64,000 bases of DNA, taken from contig JAKAGT010000002.1 in the NCBI GenBank assembly GCA_021825585.1, forward strand, positions 62,001 to 126,000, written 5' to 3'. Below, in pieces: positions 42,417-51,796 of this stretch; position 1 is the stretch's first letter; every line of letters starts with the position of its first letter. Made by a program: the position numbers and the translations under genes. The DNA comes from Bacteroidota bacterium (GTDB lineage Bacteria; Bacteroidota; Ignavibacteria; Kryptoniales; JAKASW01). The notes below the pieces were generated by a model, which was not told where the DNA came from, made no database searches, and saw only the letters and a program-made list of their open reading frames with translations.

Positions 42417-42693
42417 AAGCCCTCCTGACATAAAGAAGATCGCAAACTTACGAACGGCATGCAAGAATCAGGGACAATCGGGAAGCGAAAACGCGGTCGA
42501 CCTGTTTGAATCCTGATTTCGAAGAGGCGGGCTATCACGAAATCTCTTCCCTGTGTACCCCGATGATGTCGTTTCTGCCATTGCGAAGAGATGTGGGGCG
42601 CGAAGGGTCTACGCTACTGCTAATGCCGTGGTTCACGTCGGACATGGCGAAATCCGAAGGCCGGCGTGTCGGGCATCTTCTGCTGCGTCTTTC

Positions 42694-43173
42694 TTAGCTT
42701 CTCATACGAATTTTCGCCGCGGTGGGTCGAAGTAGCGCGAGCCTCTCGGCGTCTTCAAGTATGCCGATAATGTCGTATTCGTCGATGTACAGCCCCTTGT
42801 CCTCAAGTCCCTTCAACACGTGATGGACTCCCTCCCTGAGGATCCTGGAGTCACCCCGCTCCTCCAGTGCCAACATTAACGAGGCTATGGATTCTTTTCC
42901 TATCTCAATCAGACCATCGGCGGCAAGCCATCGAACATCGGAGTTGGTGTTTTCCAGGGCATTAACGAGAATCGGGATCGAATCCGGATCGGCTATCTGG
43001 CTCAGCGTCTTCATCGCTTCCCATCTCACGTGCTGATCGGGAAGGTACTGAAGTCCGATCAGGAGGGTAATCACCGGTTTGCCTATTTTCACAAGCTTGT
43101 AACGCGCTTTTTGTCTGACTATGCCGTCTTCGCTGAATAAACATTTAACAAGCTCTGCTATTTCCTGTCCCAT
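42694..43173 (-). CDS. HEAT-repeat protein
   Basis: The 159-residue protein is built of four to five HEAT/PBS-lyase-type repeats: DGIVRQKARYKLVKIGKPVI, DQHVRWEAMKTLSQIADPDS, NSDVRWLAADGLIEIGKESI, DSRILREGVHHVLKGLEDKG. It has no signal peptide, so it is a cytoplasmic adaptor-like protein. The start at 43173 (MGQEIAELVKCLFSEDG) fits the repeat start better than the upstream codon at 43209. Function unknown. Confidence 0.8.
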   Translation of the reverse strand: MGQEIAELVKCLFSEDGIVRQKARYKLVKIGKPVITLLIGLQYLPDQHVRWEAMKTLSQIADPDSIPILVNALENTNSDVRWLAADGLIEIGKESIASLMLALEERGDSRILREGVHHVLKGLEDKGLYIDEYDIIGILEDAERLALLRPTAAKIRMRS

Positions 43174-43271
43174 CGTAAGCTTCTTTCTGTATCGGTGCGT
43201 TTGCTTCAATCTGCTGTAGCTGCAGAAGGGAATCCAGCCACGTTTGAATCACGGGTGGCACGAAATCGGTC

Positions 43272-43800
43272 TCACATTGTCATTGCCTTCTCATCGCGCG
43301 TCTGCATCCTTCGATCAGCTGCTCCGCAAGTTCCAACGAATGATCCGGTTTTTTCGAAACAAGTGATGTCGTAATAAGGATCGGCATAAAGGACAATTGG
43401 GGATCTGCCGGTAATTCTGCATCTTCCGCAAGATGATATTGATTTCCTGCTGCTCCCGGATCCGGGCTTGCACGGTCATCATTGCCGATTGTCTGCCAAA
43501 TGTCGTCACTTTGTCCCGATACTGTTTCGACATCCGGCTCAGGGTATCGCTCCAATCCTGAACCAGAGTGTCGAGCTTAGCCTGTGCGGCCCGGGCAGCA
43601 GGCAGCAGTCCCAAAATAGTCGACGAGTCGATGCACCCAATCCGTACTTCGGAGTCTCTCGGGGACTCGGCAAACATGAACCCGAGTGTAGAGAGTACGA
43701 CGAGCGCAGAGAGAATGACGGGAAGGATATTCCGATCCTCCACTCTTTCGGTGCCTGATAGTCCTGGTACACGTCGGTGGTTCAAATGGTCGGTTTGCAT
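43272..43800 (-). pseudogene. Skp/OmpH-like periplasmic chaperone gene, frameshifted
   Basis: The first frame gives a membrane anchor (PVILSALVVLSTLGFMF), the Skp-type start IGCIDSSTILGLLPAARAAQ, and a long helix (KLDTLVQDWSDTLSRMSKQY to EQQEINIILRKMQ). The true end of the family is found in another frame as ITGRSPIVLYADPYYDIT. Part of the second helix is missing at the junction, so deletion plus frameshift broke it. In the open frame the protein would end in unrelated residues (LCRSLLRHHLFRKNRII). Confidence 0.6.
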
Positions 43801-44003
43801 CGTGCTTCGAATTGTCTCGTTCCACAGGTTGCAAGTAAGTAATTCGCGTTCTGTCTTTAATGGAACATGCGGGCAACCTCACGTGTTCCCGACCGCAAGC
43901 AGAGCGCAGCAGCCGCCGGTTGCCGCTTGCGTTAGAAGCGGGAGTTCACCCCTCTTGGCTTCTCCGCGGTTGTCCGCATTTCCGCGTAATTATTTCAAGA
44001 CCG

Positions 44004-46049
44004 CTATTTGCCCATCATCTGTATGAAAATTCCTCCAAGTACACTTCTCGCCTGGAATTGGACCTGATCAGCAGTCTTCGTGTCGTACAAGTCGCTGAAA
44101 GGGACTCTATTCGGTGTGTCGTTCAAATAATCGACCATCGTGTGCATATACATTTCAAAGTCTTTCTTGTCCGGATACATCGTGGCGACCCAGGTCATCC
44201 ACTCGGGTTTCGTGAAACTCGCCCGCGAGTCGAGCGGAAGGCCATATTTGTTAAGCTTCGTAGTGTAAAAACTCAGTTCCCGCTTGTACACTTCCGGTGA
44301 GAAAAGATTCAAACCGAAGATCTTGTCCCACACCATGTTGTACTTCTCACTCCATGTACCCGGTTTGTCAAAAGCAAGCTTGTAGTGGTCTCCGTCGAGG
44401 TCCATCACCGCCCACTTCTTAGCATATTCTTTTGCCAGCTTACCGAACTCCACGGCCTCATCGGCTTTTCCCGCCATTTCGCAGATCTTTGAAAAGCATC
44501 CGAGAGCTACGATGGCTTTGACTGAAAGGTTCGCGTTGTGTGCAAGATGGCCGGTGAAGTCGTCTGTGCACAGCTGGTTGGCGGGGTCAAGTCCTTCTTT
44601 TTTCAGATAATCAGCCCATTTCCGGAGACTTGCCCAATACTTTTCGGCGAAACTCGCGTTATGGTTCTCCCTGCAGACTGCATAAGTAAGTATGATCATG
44701 TTTCCCGATTCCTCGACCGGCATTTGATCGACTTCGCTTGTCTCTCCGCCGCCGTAAACCTGACCGTTCGCTCTCGGGTAAGTGCCCAGGTCGTGAGGAG
44801 CGAATGGAAATTTCCATCTCGGCATCTCCGAATATTCGAAGACAGGCACGAGCATCGCTTTCAATAGCTTCACATTCAGGTACATGAAGAAAGGCGCTGT
44901 AGGATAAATAACATCCACGGTGCTGATGCAGCCGTTGCTGGAGTTTTCCTTCGGAAAGAGCATCGGCGTTCCGTCAGCATCGGCTGCTAATTTGGTGGCG
45001 GCGAACACCTGGCGGTAGGCGAGCGAGCATATGGATGCATAATCCTTTCCGCCTTTTTCGGCGATACTCGACACGAGCTTCCCGTCGAACTCCTGACAGG
45101 CCTTCATCAGATTTCCGTAATCGTTCACCCGTCCCGTTATCAGGTCGCTTATCGAGGCGCCGTTTCTCTTCCAGTAAGCGGTAAGTTCACGGTGGAAATA
45201 ATCTATCGAATAGATCTCATCGTAAGCTACGAGCACGAATCTCTCTTCGACCTGCGGTCCGACCTCGCCGAGATCGAAGACGTACGCGGCAACCGGCCAA
45301 TCACTGTCCCCGCGCGACGGCGTATTAAAATCGTCGGCCGTCGGAAGCGAGCTTCTCTCGATGAAGGCTTCGCGAGCTGCGTCCGCAGGAGCCAGGACAC
45401 TCTCCGGTTTCTGATCCTTCGGAGAACAAAAGTACACATACCCCCATCCAATCTTAACCCTGTCGCCCTTCTCTTCGAGAACCGGCTGTCTTTGCGATCC
45501 CATCTTCATTACGTCCAAGCCGGGCAGCTGCAAACGCCCCCATGCAACACGCTGACCGGGATTGCTCAGACAAAACTCCGCGTCGCCGTCGAAGTACAGA
45601 TACACATGGTGCCTGGCTCCGTCCACCGACCGCACCTTCCACGTTATGTAGGAAGCATCTTCCGAGATCAGATCGAGCGAGTCCGGAAGGAGCGGCGCCG
45701 TAAATATCAGTCTCAGCTCGATCCCCGCCTCGTCAAATGTATATATTGTTTGAGTCGGCGCCACAATCGTCTGCTTCAGGTTGAGCGCCGGGAGGGAGCG
45801 TTCATTCTTTCCGACGACCCTGTACGACTTGCCGTCGATTTTTATCATGAGACATATTCCCATTGTGCTCCCGGTCCAATGGCGCGTATAACCCTGCGCC
45901 GGATTGTCGGTAAACGACCAGACGCTGAAGTAAGGGTCCGCAGTCATCAAAGGAATTGCCGGCGGCCTTGAGATCGTTCCTTGCGCAGAGACGTTTTCCA
46001 TCGACAGACCAAAGACGAGGAGTAAGCTGAACAGAAAATGAATTCTCAT
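44004..46049 (-). CDS. Secreted DUF4965/DUF1793 glutaminase A-like protein
   Basis: After a signal peptide (MRIHFLFSLLLVFGLSMENV, cut near SAQ) the 681-residue protein carries the DUF4964, DUF5127, DUF4965 and DUF1793 series: TADPYFSVWSFTDNPAQGYT, HWTGSTMGICLMIKIDGKSY, YASICSLAYRQVFAATKLAA, CISTVDVIYPTAPFFMYLNV, LGTYPRANGQVYGGGETSEV, then DQMPVEESGNMII and ARSVLGGIFIQMMGK. The C-terminal half is an alpha/alpha six-hairpin barrel like that of glycosidases. Fungal relatives are called glutaminase A, but bacterial members may act on glycans or glycopeptides. It is complete and stands between relics. Confidence 0.88.
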   Translation of the reverse strand: MRIHFLFSLLLVFGLSMENVSAQGTISRPPAIPLMTADPYFSVWSFTDNPAQGYTRHWTGSTMGICLMIKIDGKSYRVVGKNERSLPALNLKQTIVAPTQTIYTFDEAGIELRLIFTAPLLPDSLDLISEDASYITWKVRSVDGARHHVYLYFDGDAEFCLSNPGQRVAWGRLQLPGLDVMKMGSQRQPVLEEKGDRVKIGWGYVYFCSPKDQKPESVLAPADAAREAFIERSSLPTADDFNTPSRGDSDWPVAAYVFDLGEVGPQVEERFVLVAYDEIYSIDYFHRELTAYWKRNGASISDLITGRVNDYGNLMKACQEFDGKLVSSIAEKGGKDYASICSLAYRQVFAATKLAADADGTPMLFPKENSSNGCISTVDVIYPTAPFFMYLNVKLLKAMLVPVFEYSEMPRWKFPFAPHDLGTYPRANGQVYGGGETSEVDQMPVEESGNMIILTYAVCRENHNASFAEKYWASLRKWADYLKKEGLDPANQLCTDDFTGHLAHNANLSVKAIVALGCFSKICEMAGKADEAVEFGKLAKEYAKKWAVMDLDGDHYKLAFDKPGTWSEKYNMVWDKIFGLNLFSPEVYKRELSFYTTKLNKYGLPLDSRASFTKPEWMTWVATMYPDKKDFEMYMHTMVDYLNDTPNRVPFSDLYDTKTADQVQFQARSVLGGIFIQMMGK

Positions 46050-46063
46050 GTTGGGAGCGCAAC

Positions 46064-46327
46064 TTCGCCGAATGGTACTGGGGAATTGTCTCTTTGGCGC
46101 AGATCAGGGATGGTCAGGAAGTTTCCTACCGTAGTCTTGAGATGCGAGACACCTCATGGACCGATTTCACTTTGGAAGATACACTTACGATGCAGCCTTC
46201 AGATACTTTGGCGATTGAACTCGCGGTGCCAAGTCTTGCAGTTGTACCTGAATATGGTTCGAGCCCTGTAGACACAGCCTCCGGCGGAGCGTGTTTCAAC
46301 CAAATGAGCTTGCGGAAGATCGAATAG
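46064..46327 (+). pseudogene. Orphan 3' end of a plus-strand secreted protein gene
   Basis: The frame reads FAEWYWGIVSLAQIRDGQEV, RDTSWTDFTLEDTLTMQPSD, TLAIELAVPSLAVVPEYGSS, and ends GGACFNQMSLRKIE with TAG at 46325. This is the style of a C-terminal carbohydrate-binding jelly-roll. It starts against the divergent DUF4965 gene with no signal peptide or good start, so the 5' part has been lost. Confidence 0.45.
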
Positions 46328-46370
46328 CCGCAGCCGGACTCCGGCGCAGCTCGCCTATATAGTATCGTGC

Positions 46371-48251
46371 CTACGGTATAATTATTTCCCTCATCGGCGC
46401 CGCTTTTGTCCAGTCCTCGCAGACTGCAAGTCCAGGCACGGCGTTGATCGTCCCTCCGAACCCGATCTTTCGCACGGTGAACATCTGCATGGGCTCAACC
46501 TCCACCTTCCCCAGGGCCTTCAGGAATATTCTAACGTCAGACTTTGCGGCAAGCGAAGCAACGTAGTGGTACAAGACACTGTCCCGCTTCGCGCTCAGCG
46601 CTATCATCTTCGTAGTATCCACGGCAAGTGTAAGCGCGGTGTCGGAAATCGAGCTCTGCTTCGAAAGCAGGCGAAATAAGGTATAGCCACTTTTGTTCTG
46701 CACGGGTCCGTAAATGTGTCCCGGCGAAAGGCGCGCAAACAATGATCCTATCGAGCCGAGCATGAAGGCATTTGCAGTTACCGTGTCTATGTCCATGTGT
46801 CTCATGATCGCGAACCTCAGCGCCTCGTTCATCGTGTCCAACGCGCTGACCGAGTTGTACAGGCTCACGGCCTGACCTACTGTCGTCGCGTTGAATTCCT
46901 GGAACGTCAGTCTGATATTCTTCAGACCGCTCGCATTGTATTCATGCATAAAATTTTCAAGGTCCGACCGGCTGAGGTGGACAGTATCCAGGAGATCCTC
47001 TTTCATCTTAGAGGCGAAATATGCACGCATGATCAGTCCTACGTTCTTCCGTACCTCGGGCGAATTCTCCAGCCCCAGTTTGTCCGCCTGACCTGCGAGA
47101 AGACTGTACTCTATCACGCGGCGAAGCGTGTTCCGCAGGCCTGTGGCCACGTCCGTCACAGAGGTACTCTTCGCCAGGAATTCGGCCGGGAGGAGGCTGT
47201 TTATCACTTCACCGAGCGACATCGATATGTCTTTCCGTGAATTGTCAGTCCAGTGAATCAATACCACGGGCAGGTCGCTTTGATCCCTAAATTTCTTCAG
47301 CAGGTCGCCGATCTCGCCTGGGGTAAGATTGTAATAAAGTGGAAAACTCGACGGCTCCTGTCCTCTCAATTCAGAAGCTATGCTGTCGGCAAGCATTGTC
47401 ACCAAATTGGGAGTCGCCCTGGCAATGGCGCTGCCGAGGAAGCTCATCACGTATTTCTCCGTTGCAGATATTTCATCCCTCATCCGGATGATTTTTCTTA
47501 TCTTCTCTTCCTTCTCCTGCAAAGACAGCATTGAGAATTCGGTATCAATTTGCCTGGACAGAACCTGAATCAGTACAACTGGGCCCTGCCCACGGACTGG
47601 CCCCGTAAGATAGCCCGTGTGCTTTCCCCAGAATGCGTCCTCCTGCGTCCGGACCAGTTCGCCAAAGACGACATGCCCCGTGTCAGCGGGCACATGCCTT
47701 GCCGCGGCCAAGCTGTCGATCTTCGACGGATCGGCGTGGGAACATTCCTCATGGAATGCACGGGCGCGGGAACTGTCCGGGAAGTAGTAAACCCGAATGA
47801 AGTAGCGATAGGCGGCATTCTTTATCCCATCCATAACCTGCTTGTCCGTCACGATCACCCTGCTCAAGATTTCTTTCCTGTAGAGAGCATCGCGGAGATA
47901 GGTTTGGGTCGCCTCCAGTCTCAATTGATTCTCCTCGGGACTCATGAATTTCCCGGACTTCATTCCCTCGTCTGCAAGCAGGCGCTCGGCTATCAGGGAA
48001 AACAGGAATCGCTCTTTTTCAGCCTGTACGCCGCTCCTGATTTCCTTATGCGGATAGACTGTAAGTTCAAATCTCTCCTTGAATTCGGAAGATGTGATTG
48101 GTTTACCGTTAATGAGAGCAACCGTGTCGTCGCCGGCACTCTTTACGGATTGAGCAAATGCTCCACTTCCCTGGAAGGCAAGGGATGGTAGAGACAGCAA
48201 CATGAGAACGGCCATCATGGCCGCCAGCGTCATTTTCTTGAAAACAACCAT
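46371..48251 (-). CDS. SurA-like periplasmic foldase (degenerate parvulin)
   Basis: The 626-residue protein has a signal peptide (MTLAAMMAVLMLLSLPSLAF from the second Met). The SurA N-terminal region follows: VALINGKPITSSEFKERFEL then KERFLFSLIAERLLADEGMK. A parvulin-like segment comes next (RYFIRVYYFPDSSRARAFHE, KIDSLAAARHVPADTGHVVF then GELV, VRGQGPVVLIQVLS), and a second copy is in the C-terminal half (PGHIYGPVQNKSGYTLFRLL). The enzyme motifs are weak, so it may be only a chaperone for outer-membrane or secreted proteins. It lies 27 bases after the GH2 gene and may be the last gene of the glycan operon. Confidence 0.75.
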   Translation of the reverse strand: MVVFKKMTLAAMMAVLMLLSLPSLAFQGSGAFAQSVKSAGDDTVALINGKPITSSEFKERFELTVYPHKEIRSGVQAEKERFLFSLIAERLLADEGMKSGKFMSPEENQLRLEATQTYLRDALYRKEILSRVIVTDKQVMDGIKNAAYRYFIRVYYFPDSSRARAFHEECSHADPSKIDSLAAARHVPADTGHVVFGELVRTQEDAFWGKHTGYLTGPVRGQGPVVLIQVLSRQIDTEFSMLSLQEKEEKIRKIIRMRDEISATEKYVMSFLGSAIARATPNLVTMLADSIASELRGQEPSSFPLYYNLTPGEIGDLLKKFRDQSDLPVVLIHWTDNSRKDISMSLGEVINSLLPAEFLAKSTSVTDVATGLRNTLRRVIEYSLLAGQADKLGLENSPEVRKNVGLIMRAYFASKMKEDLLDTVHLSRSDLENFMHEYNASGLKNIRLTFQEFNATTVGQAVSLYNSVSALDTMNEALRFAIMRHMDIDTVTANAFMLGSIGSLFARLSPGHIYGPVQNKSGYTLFRLLSKQSSISDTALTLAVDTTKMIALSAKRDSVLYHYVASLAAKSDVRIFLKALGKVEVEPMQMFTVRKIGFGGTINAVPGLAVCEDWTKAAPMREIIIP

Positions 48252-48278
48252 TACGTCACCGGACTCGAAGAATTTTGG

Positions 48279-50975
48279 TTAATACTCATTGCAGCGGCCG
48301 GACAAAGAGGCTTTCCCCTTCCCCGCCGAATAAAAAGCAATCAGGTTGAGCAGGTATGTCTGGACGACGGGGTCAGGTCTCAACGCGTAAAGAGTGTCGT
48401 AACAGCCCTCCCGGGCGACGAGTCTGCCTCCAACCTCCACACTGGTTACGACTACGACACCGTTGCCAGCCCTTACTTCGAGCGCGGCGGGTCTCGATAA
48501 GTTAAGGCCCGACCTTGCCAGTACTTCATGCTCACCGTCGATTTTCAGATTGTATTGCGGGACCACTTCTCCGCCGTAACCTCCATTGAACATTTGAAGA
48601 TCTATCTTTCTGATCCCGCGCCAAACAGGGTGTATAACGTCTGCAGGAATAAGGTACGAATCGTATCCACCCTCGGCAGGATCTTCCCTTCGTTCGACAT
48701 CGAGACGAACGCCTCCCGGTAATGTCATCGTCACGTGATCCGTGACATCTGCTTCCGGTTCAACCAGAATGAGGACATGACCGTCTTCAACCCATTGCGA
48801 GACCCTTCCGCTTACGGCTTCATAGGCAAGGCGTGAGCCGGAGCCGCCGGCAACCACGAGCAGGTCCAATGAGGCGTCAAATTCACCCTCGACGTCAATC
48901 GCATTGAAGCCGGGGGACGAAAGGAAATCCGTGATCTCACCGTCGCCGTCAATCACGCCTACACGTATCGGGCTCCCCCGGTCTGGAATCTGAGGCTCAT
49001 CGTAAACGTGGGTAGTCTTGGTGCTGACCGCCTTGAGCCCTGTCGTGGAATTGACCAGCTCGGCAACCATATTATAGTCGCCCGCCCGGTCCGGGAATCG
49101 GAACACGAGGTGTAACACCTTATGCGTCGATCCGTCGACCGCTGCGTCAATCTCTTTCGAAGTGAGCCAATCGCCTTTCGAATTCTTCATACCATATGTC
49201 AGACGCCCCGTCACACTACCAGGATAGTCGTTAAACAGATAAACAGCAATATTCCGTTTCTCACTTCGAAAGAAATGCCTGTCCCATAGCTCGATGCTCA
49301 CCCCGAACGGCTCGAAGGCATTCTTAAGCGCCGCCATTACCGGTTTCGTACGGAGGCCGGCTGGATCGCCGACGAACCAATGCGAAGTCGGTCCCTCATT
49401 CGCGCTGAGATAGACAAACGGCTGGATGCATTTCACTCTCAACCTGCGGAAGAGCTCAGTGAGCTCAGACGCGAGAAACGATTGGTGTTCAATGAGTTCA
49501 TCCGTGGAATAGTCTTCCCCGAGCCAGCGGCTCACGACCTTCTTCGTAAGCCCGCTTGGCCTGAACTCTTTGTCGAGCCACCACCACAAGTACTCGTTCA
49601 CCTGGGACGGGCGACGCGAGTCTTCTATTTCATCCAGAGATCTGGTATACCCAAACTTGCGGTTGACGAGAACCGGGCCCAGTGAATAGATATAGGGATG
49701 GTCTTCGGAGAAATCGTGCGACTCCCAGGGTCGGGTCGGATCGAGCTTCTTCATCCCGGGAATGATTTCATGCTGAACGACATCGTCGGACGACTCATTC
49801 AACGCATCCCAGATTACTATGCTCGGGTGATTCCAGTTGTCTTCCAGCCAATCTGTGAATTCTCTTGTAATCTGCTCCTTCGTGCCGGTCGTTCCCCAGA
49901 ACTGCCACTCGTCCTGCAGCATGATTCCTCCCTCGTCGGCAATATCGTACCATCTGTTGTACATGTGGCCGAGGTGAGCCCGGAAGAAATTGAAGTTGTG
50001 TTCTTTCGGAATATCTACCAGGAGTCTTCTTACCCAGTCCCTGTTCCAGGGAAGCATGTGCCTATCGCTGTCTGAAAGGAAACGGTGGAAGGCGATGTTG
50101 CTCCCCTTCAGAAATATTTTCTTTCCGTTGAGGAGAAAATCGGGACCTTCGATTGAGAATTCCCTCATACCGAAGACGACCCGCTCTTCATCGATCAACG
50201 CGCCGTCGGGCTCGTTCAGAGTCGCGCTGAATACATACAGAAACGGTGAGTCGGGTGACCAAAGCTTAACATTTCGCATGGGAATGCGAAGCGACGCCTT
50301 TGACTCAGAGGCGGGAGCCAAACCCAATCTTGTGGACGCGTCCTCCGGGGAGATGTCGCCGGTGACCTTCTCGCTTACCTGTCCGGACAAGACGACCTCC
50401 TGAAAGTCGCTCGCGAGGTTCTCAACCCATATGTTCACATCCAGACATGACTCCCTGAGGTTCGGCAGAGTTTGTACGAGTTTCACACGGACCCTCCCGG
50501 TGTACACCAGCTTCACATCGCCCCATATCCCGGGAATGAACGAGATACTCTCCTGATCCCTGCCGACCGCGCTCTCATGCGGAAGATTCTTCCTCTGTCC
50601 GACTTTAACCACCACCTCGTTTGTGCTGCCGTACCTGAGCAGTCCATCCACTCTGTATTCCTGGGAAGTATAGCATGAGATCGATCCGCCTGCGAAGTTT
50701 CCATTTACCCAAACTTCACTTCCGTACATGCTTTGTTCTAACCTGAGGAACGCCGGACTCCCTTTCCAATTATCCTCTGCAAAAAAGGTCCTGCGATACC
50801 AATGATAGTCGTACATCTCCCAGTCGTAGGACGGTTCCGCGCAATCGACAAGCGAAGGCACTTCGATATGATGAGTGAATTTTACCGGCGGAAGGTCCTT
50901 CACTCCCGGTTCAATCTCCCAGCTTCCATTCAGATTTACAACGAACCTGCCGTCGATTTTCATCTTGGAATTCAT
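48279..50975 (-). CDS. Glycoside hydrolase family 2 enzyme
   Basis: The ATG at 50975 overlaps the stop of the permease gene (ATGA) and gives an 898-residue protein without a signal peptide. It has the GH2 jelly-roll (NLNGSWEIEPG, DYHWYRRTFFAEDNWKG, SEVWVNGNFAGG), the immunoglobulin-like domain (about 185-290) and the TIM barrel. The acid/base residue is Glu of the Asn-Glu pair in WDALNESSDD, and the likely nucleophile is Glu in QVNEYLWWWL. A further 350 residues form C-terminal beta domains. The enzyme would act in the cytoplasm on an imported oligosaccharide. Specificity (beta-galactosidase, -mannosidase or -glucuronidase type) cannot be assigned from motifs. Confidence 0.88.
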   Translation of the reverse strand: MNSKMKIDGRFVVNLNGSWEIEPGVKDLPPVKFTHHIEVPSLVDCAEPSYDWEMYDYHWYRRTFFAEDNWKGSPAFLRLEQSMYGSEVWVNGNFAGGSISCYTSQEYRVDGLLRYGSTNEVVVKVGQRKNLPHESAVGRDQESISFIPGIWGDVKLVYTGRVRVKLVQTLPNLRESCLDVNIWVENLASDFQEVVLSGQVSEKVTGDISPEDASTRLGLAPASESKASLRIPMRNVKLWSPDSPFLYVFSATLNEPDGALIDEERVVFGMREFSIEGPDFLLNGKKIFLKGSNIAFHRFLSDSDRHMLPWNRDWVRRLLVDIPKEHNFNFFRAHLGHMYNRWYDIADEGGIMLQDEWQFWGTTGTKEQITREFTDWLEDNWNHPSIVIWDALNESSDDVVQHEIIPGMKKLDPTRPWESHDFSEDHPYIYSLGPVLVNRKFGYTRSLDEIEDSRRPSQVNEYLWWWLDKEFRPSGLTKKVVSRWLGEDYSTDELIEHQSFLASELTELFRRLRVKCIQPFVYLSANEGPTSHWFVGDPAGLRTKPVMAALKNAFEPFGVSIELWDRHFFRSEKRNIAVYLFNDYPGSVTGRLTYGMKNSKGDWLTSKEIDAAVDGSTHKVLHLVFRFPDRAGDYNMVAELVNSTTGLKAVSTKTTHVYDEPQIPDRGSPIRVGVIDGDGEITDFLSSPGFNAIDVEGEFDASLDLLVVAGGSGSRLAYEAVSGRVSQWVEDGHVLILVEPEADVTDHVTMTLPGGVRLDVERREDPAEGGYDSYLIPADVIHPVWRGIRKIDLQMFNGGYGGEVVPQYNLKIDGEHEVLARSGLNLSRPAALEVRAGNGVVVVTSVEVGGRLVAREGCYDTLYALRPDPVVQTYLLNLIAFYSAGKGKASLSGRCNEY

Positions 50976-51796
50976 TCCTTCAAGCTTCCAGCGATGAGTC
51001 CGCTCATATAGCTCTTCTGCAGCGCGAGGAAGAGTATCATTATCGGGATTACGGTAACAACTGAGCCGGCCATCATGAGCTCGGTGTCGGGGGCGTGTTC
51101 GCCCATGAGGTTCGCAAGTGCAACCGGTAGCGTGTACATCGTATCTCTGTTCAGGACGATCAGAGGCCACATGAAGTCGTTCCATGTGCCGAGAAAAGTG
51201 AAGATGCCGAGTGTGACGAGGGCCGGCCTGGCAAGCGGCAGCATTATCTGCCAGTAAATCCTGAAGTCACCGCACCCGTCGATCCTGGCCGAATCTATCA
51301 GATCGGTGGGAATCGTCGACATATACTGCCTGAAGAAGAATATGCTGAAGGCGCTGACCGCACCGGGCAATATTAGTCCCCAGTAGGTGTTCAGCATCCC
51401 CAGCTGCCTGAGGATCAGGAAGACCGGGAGCATGCCCACCTGCGCCGGGATAACCATCGTGGCAAGGAACGATGTGAAGATGAATTTCCTCCCTTTGAAG
51501 GTGTATTTTGCAAACGCAAATCCGGCGAGTGAATTGATGAAGAGGCTGCAAATCGTCATAAGGCTCGCGACGGCGAAACTGTTCAGGAAGTCTCTCAGGA
51601 AATGGAGTCTCTTGAAGAGAATTGTGTACTGCTCGAGAGTGAACCTCTTCGGCCAGAATACCGGCGGATACGCGAACGACTCCCCGCTCTTCATGAACGA
51701 AGTCGTAATCATCCAGAAAAACGGTATGAGTACGACCAATGCCACGACCGCAAGAGCGGCGGTCAACGTAAAAGACTTTATTCCTCTCCTCTTCAT
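50972..51796 (-). CDS. Sugar ABC transporter permease (MalG/AraQ type)
   Basis: The 274-residue protein has six membrane helices and the family coupling-helix motif DSARIDGCGDFRIYWQIMLP (EAA-type loop), with the typical C-terminal MAGSVVTVIPIMILFLALQK. Its start overlaps the MalF-type permease stop (ATGA) and its stop overlaps the GH2 start. It forms the importer core with the next two genes. No ATPase gene is present in the operon. Confidence 0.94.
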   Translation of the reverse strand: MKRRGIKSFTLTAALAVVALVVLIPFFWMITTSFMKSGESFAYPPVFWPKRFTLEQYTILFKRLHFLRDFLNSFAVASLMTICSLFINSLAGFAFAKYTFKGRKFIFTSFLATMVIPAQVGMLPVFLILRQLGMLNTYWGLILPGAVSAFSIFFFRQYMSTIPTDLIDSARIDGCGDFRIYWQIMLPLARPALVTLGIFTFLGTWNDFMWPLIVLNRDTMYTLPVALANLMGEHAPDTELMMAGSVVTVIPIMILFLALQKSYMSGLIAGSLKE

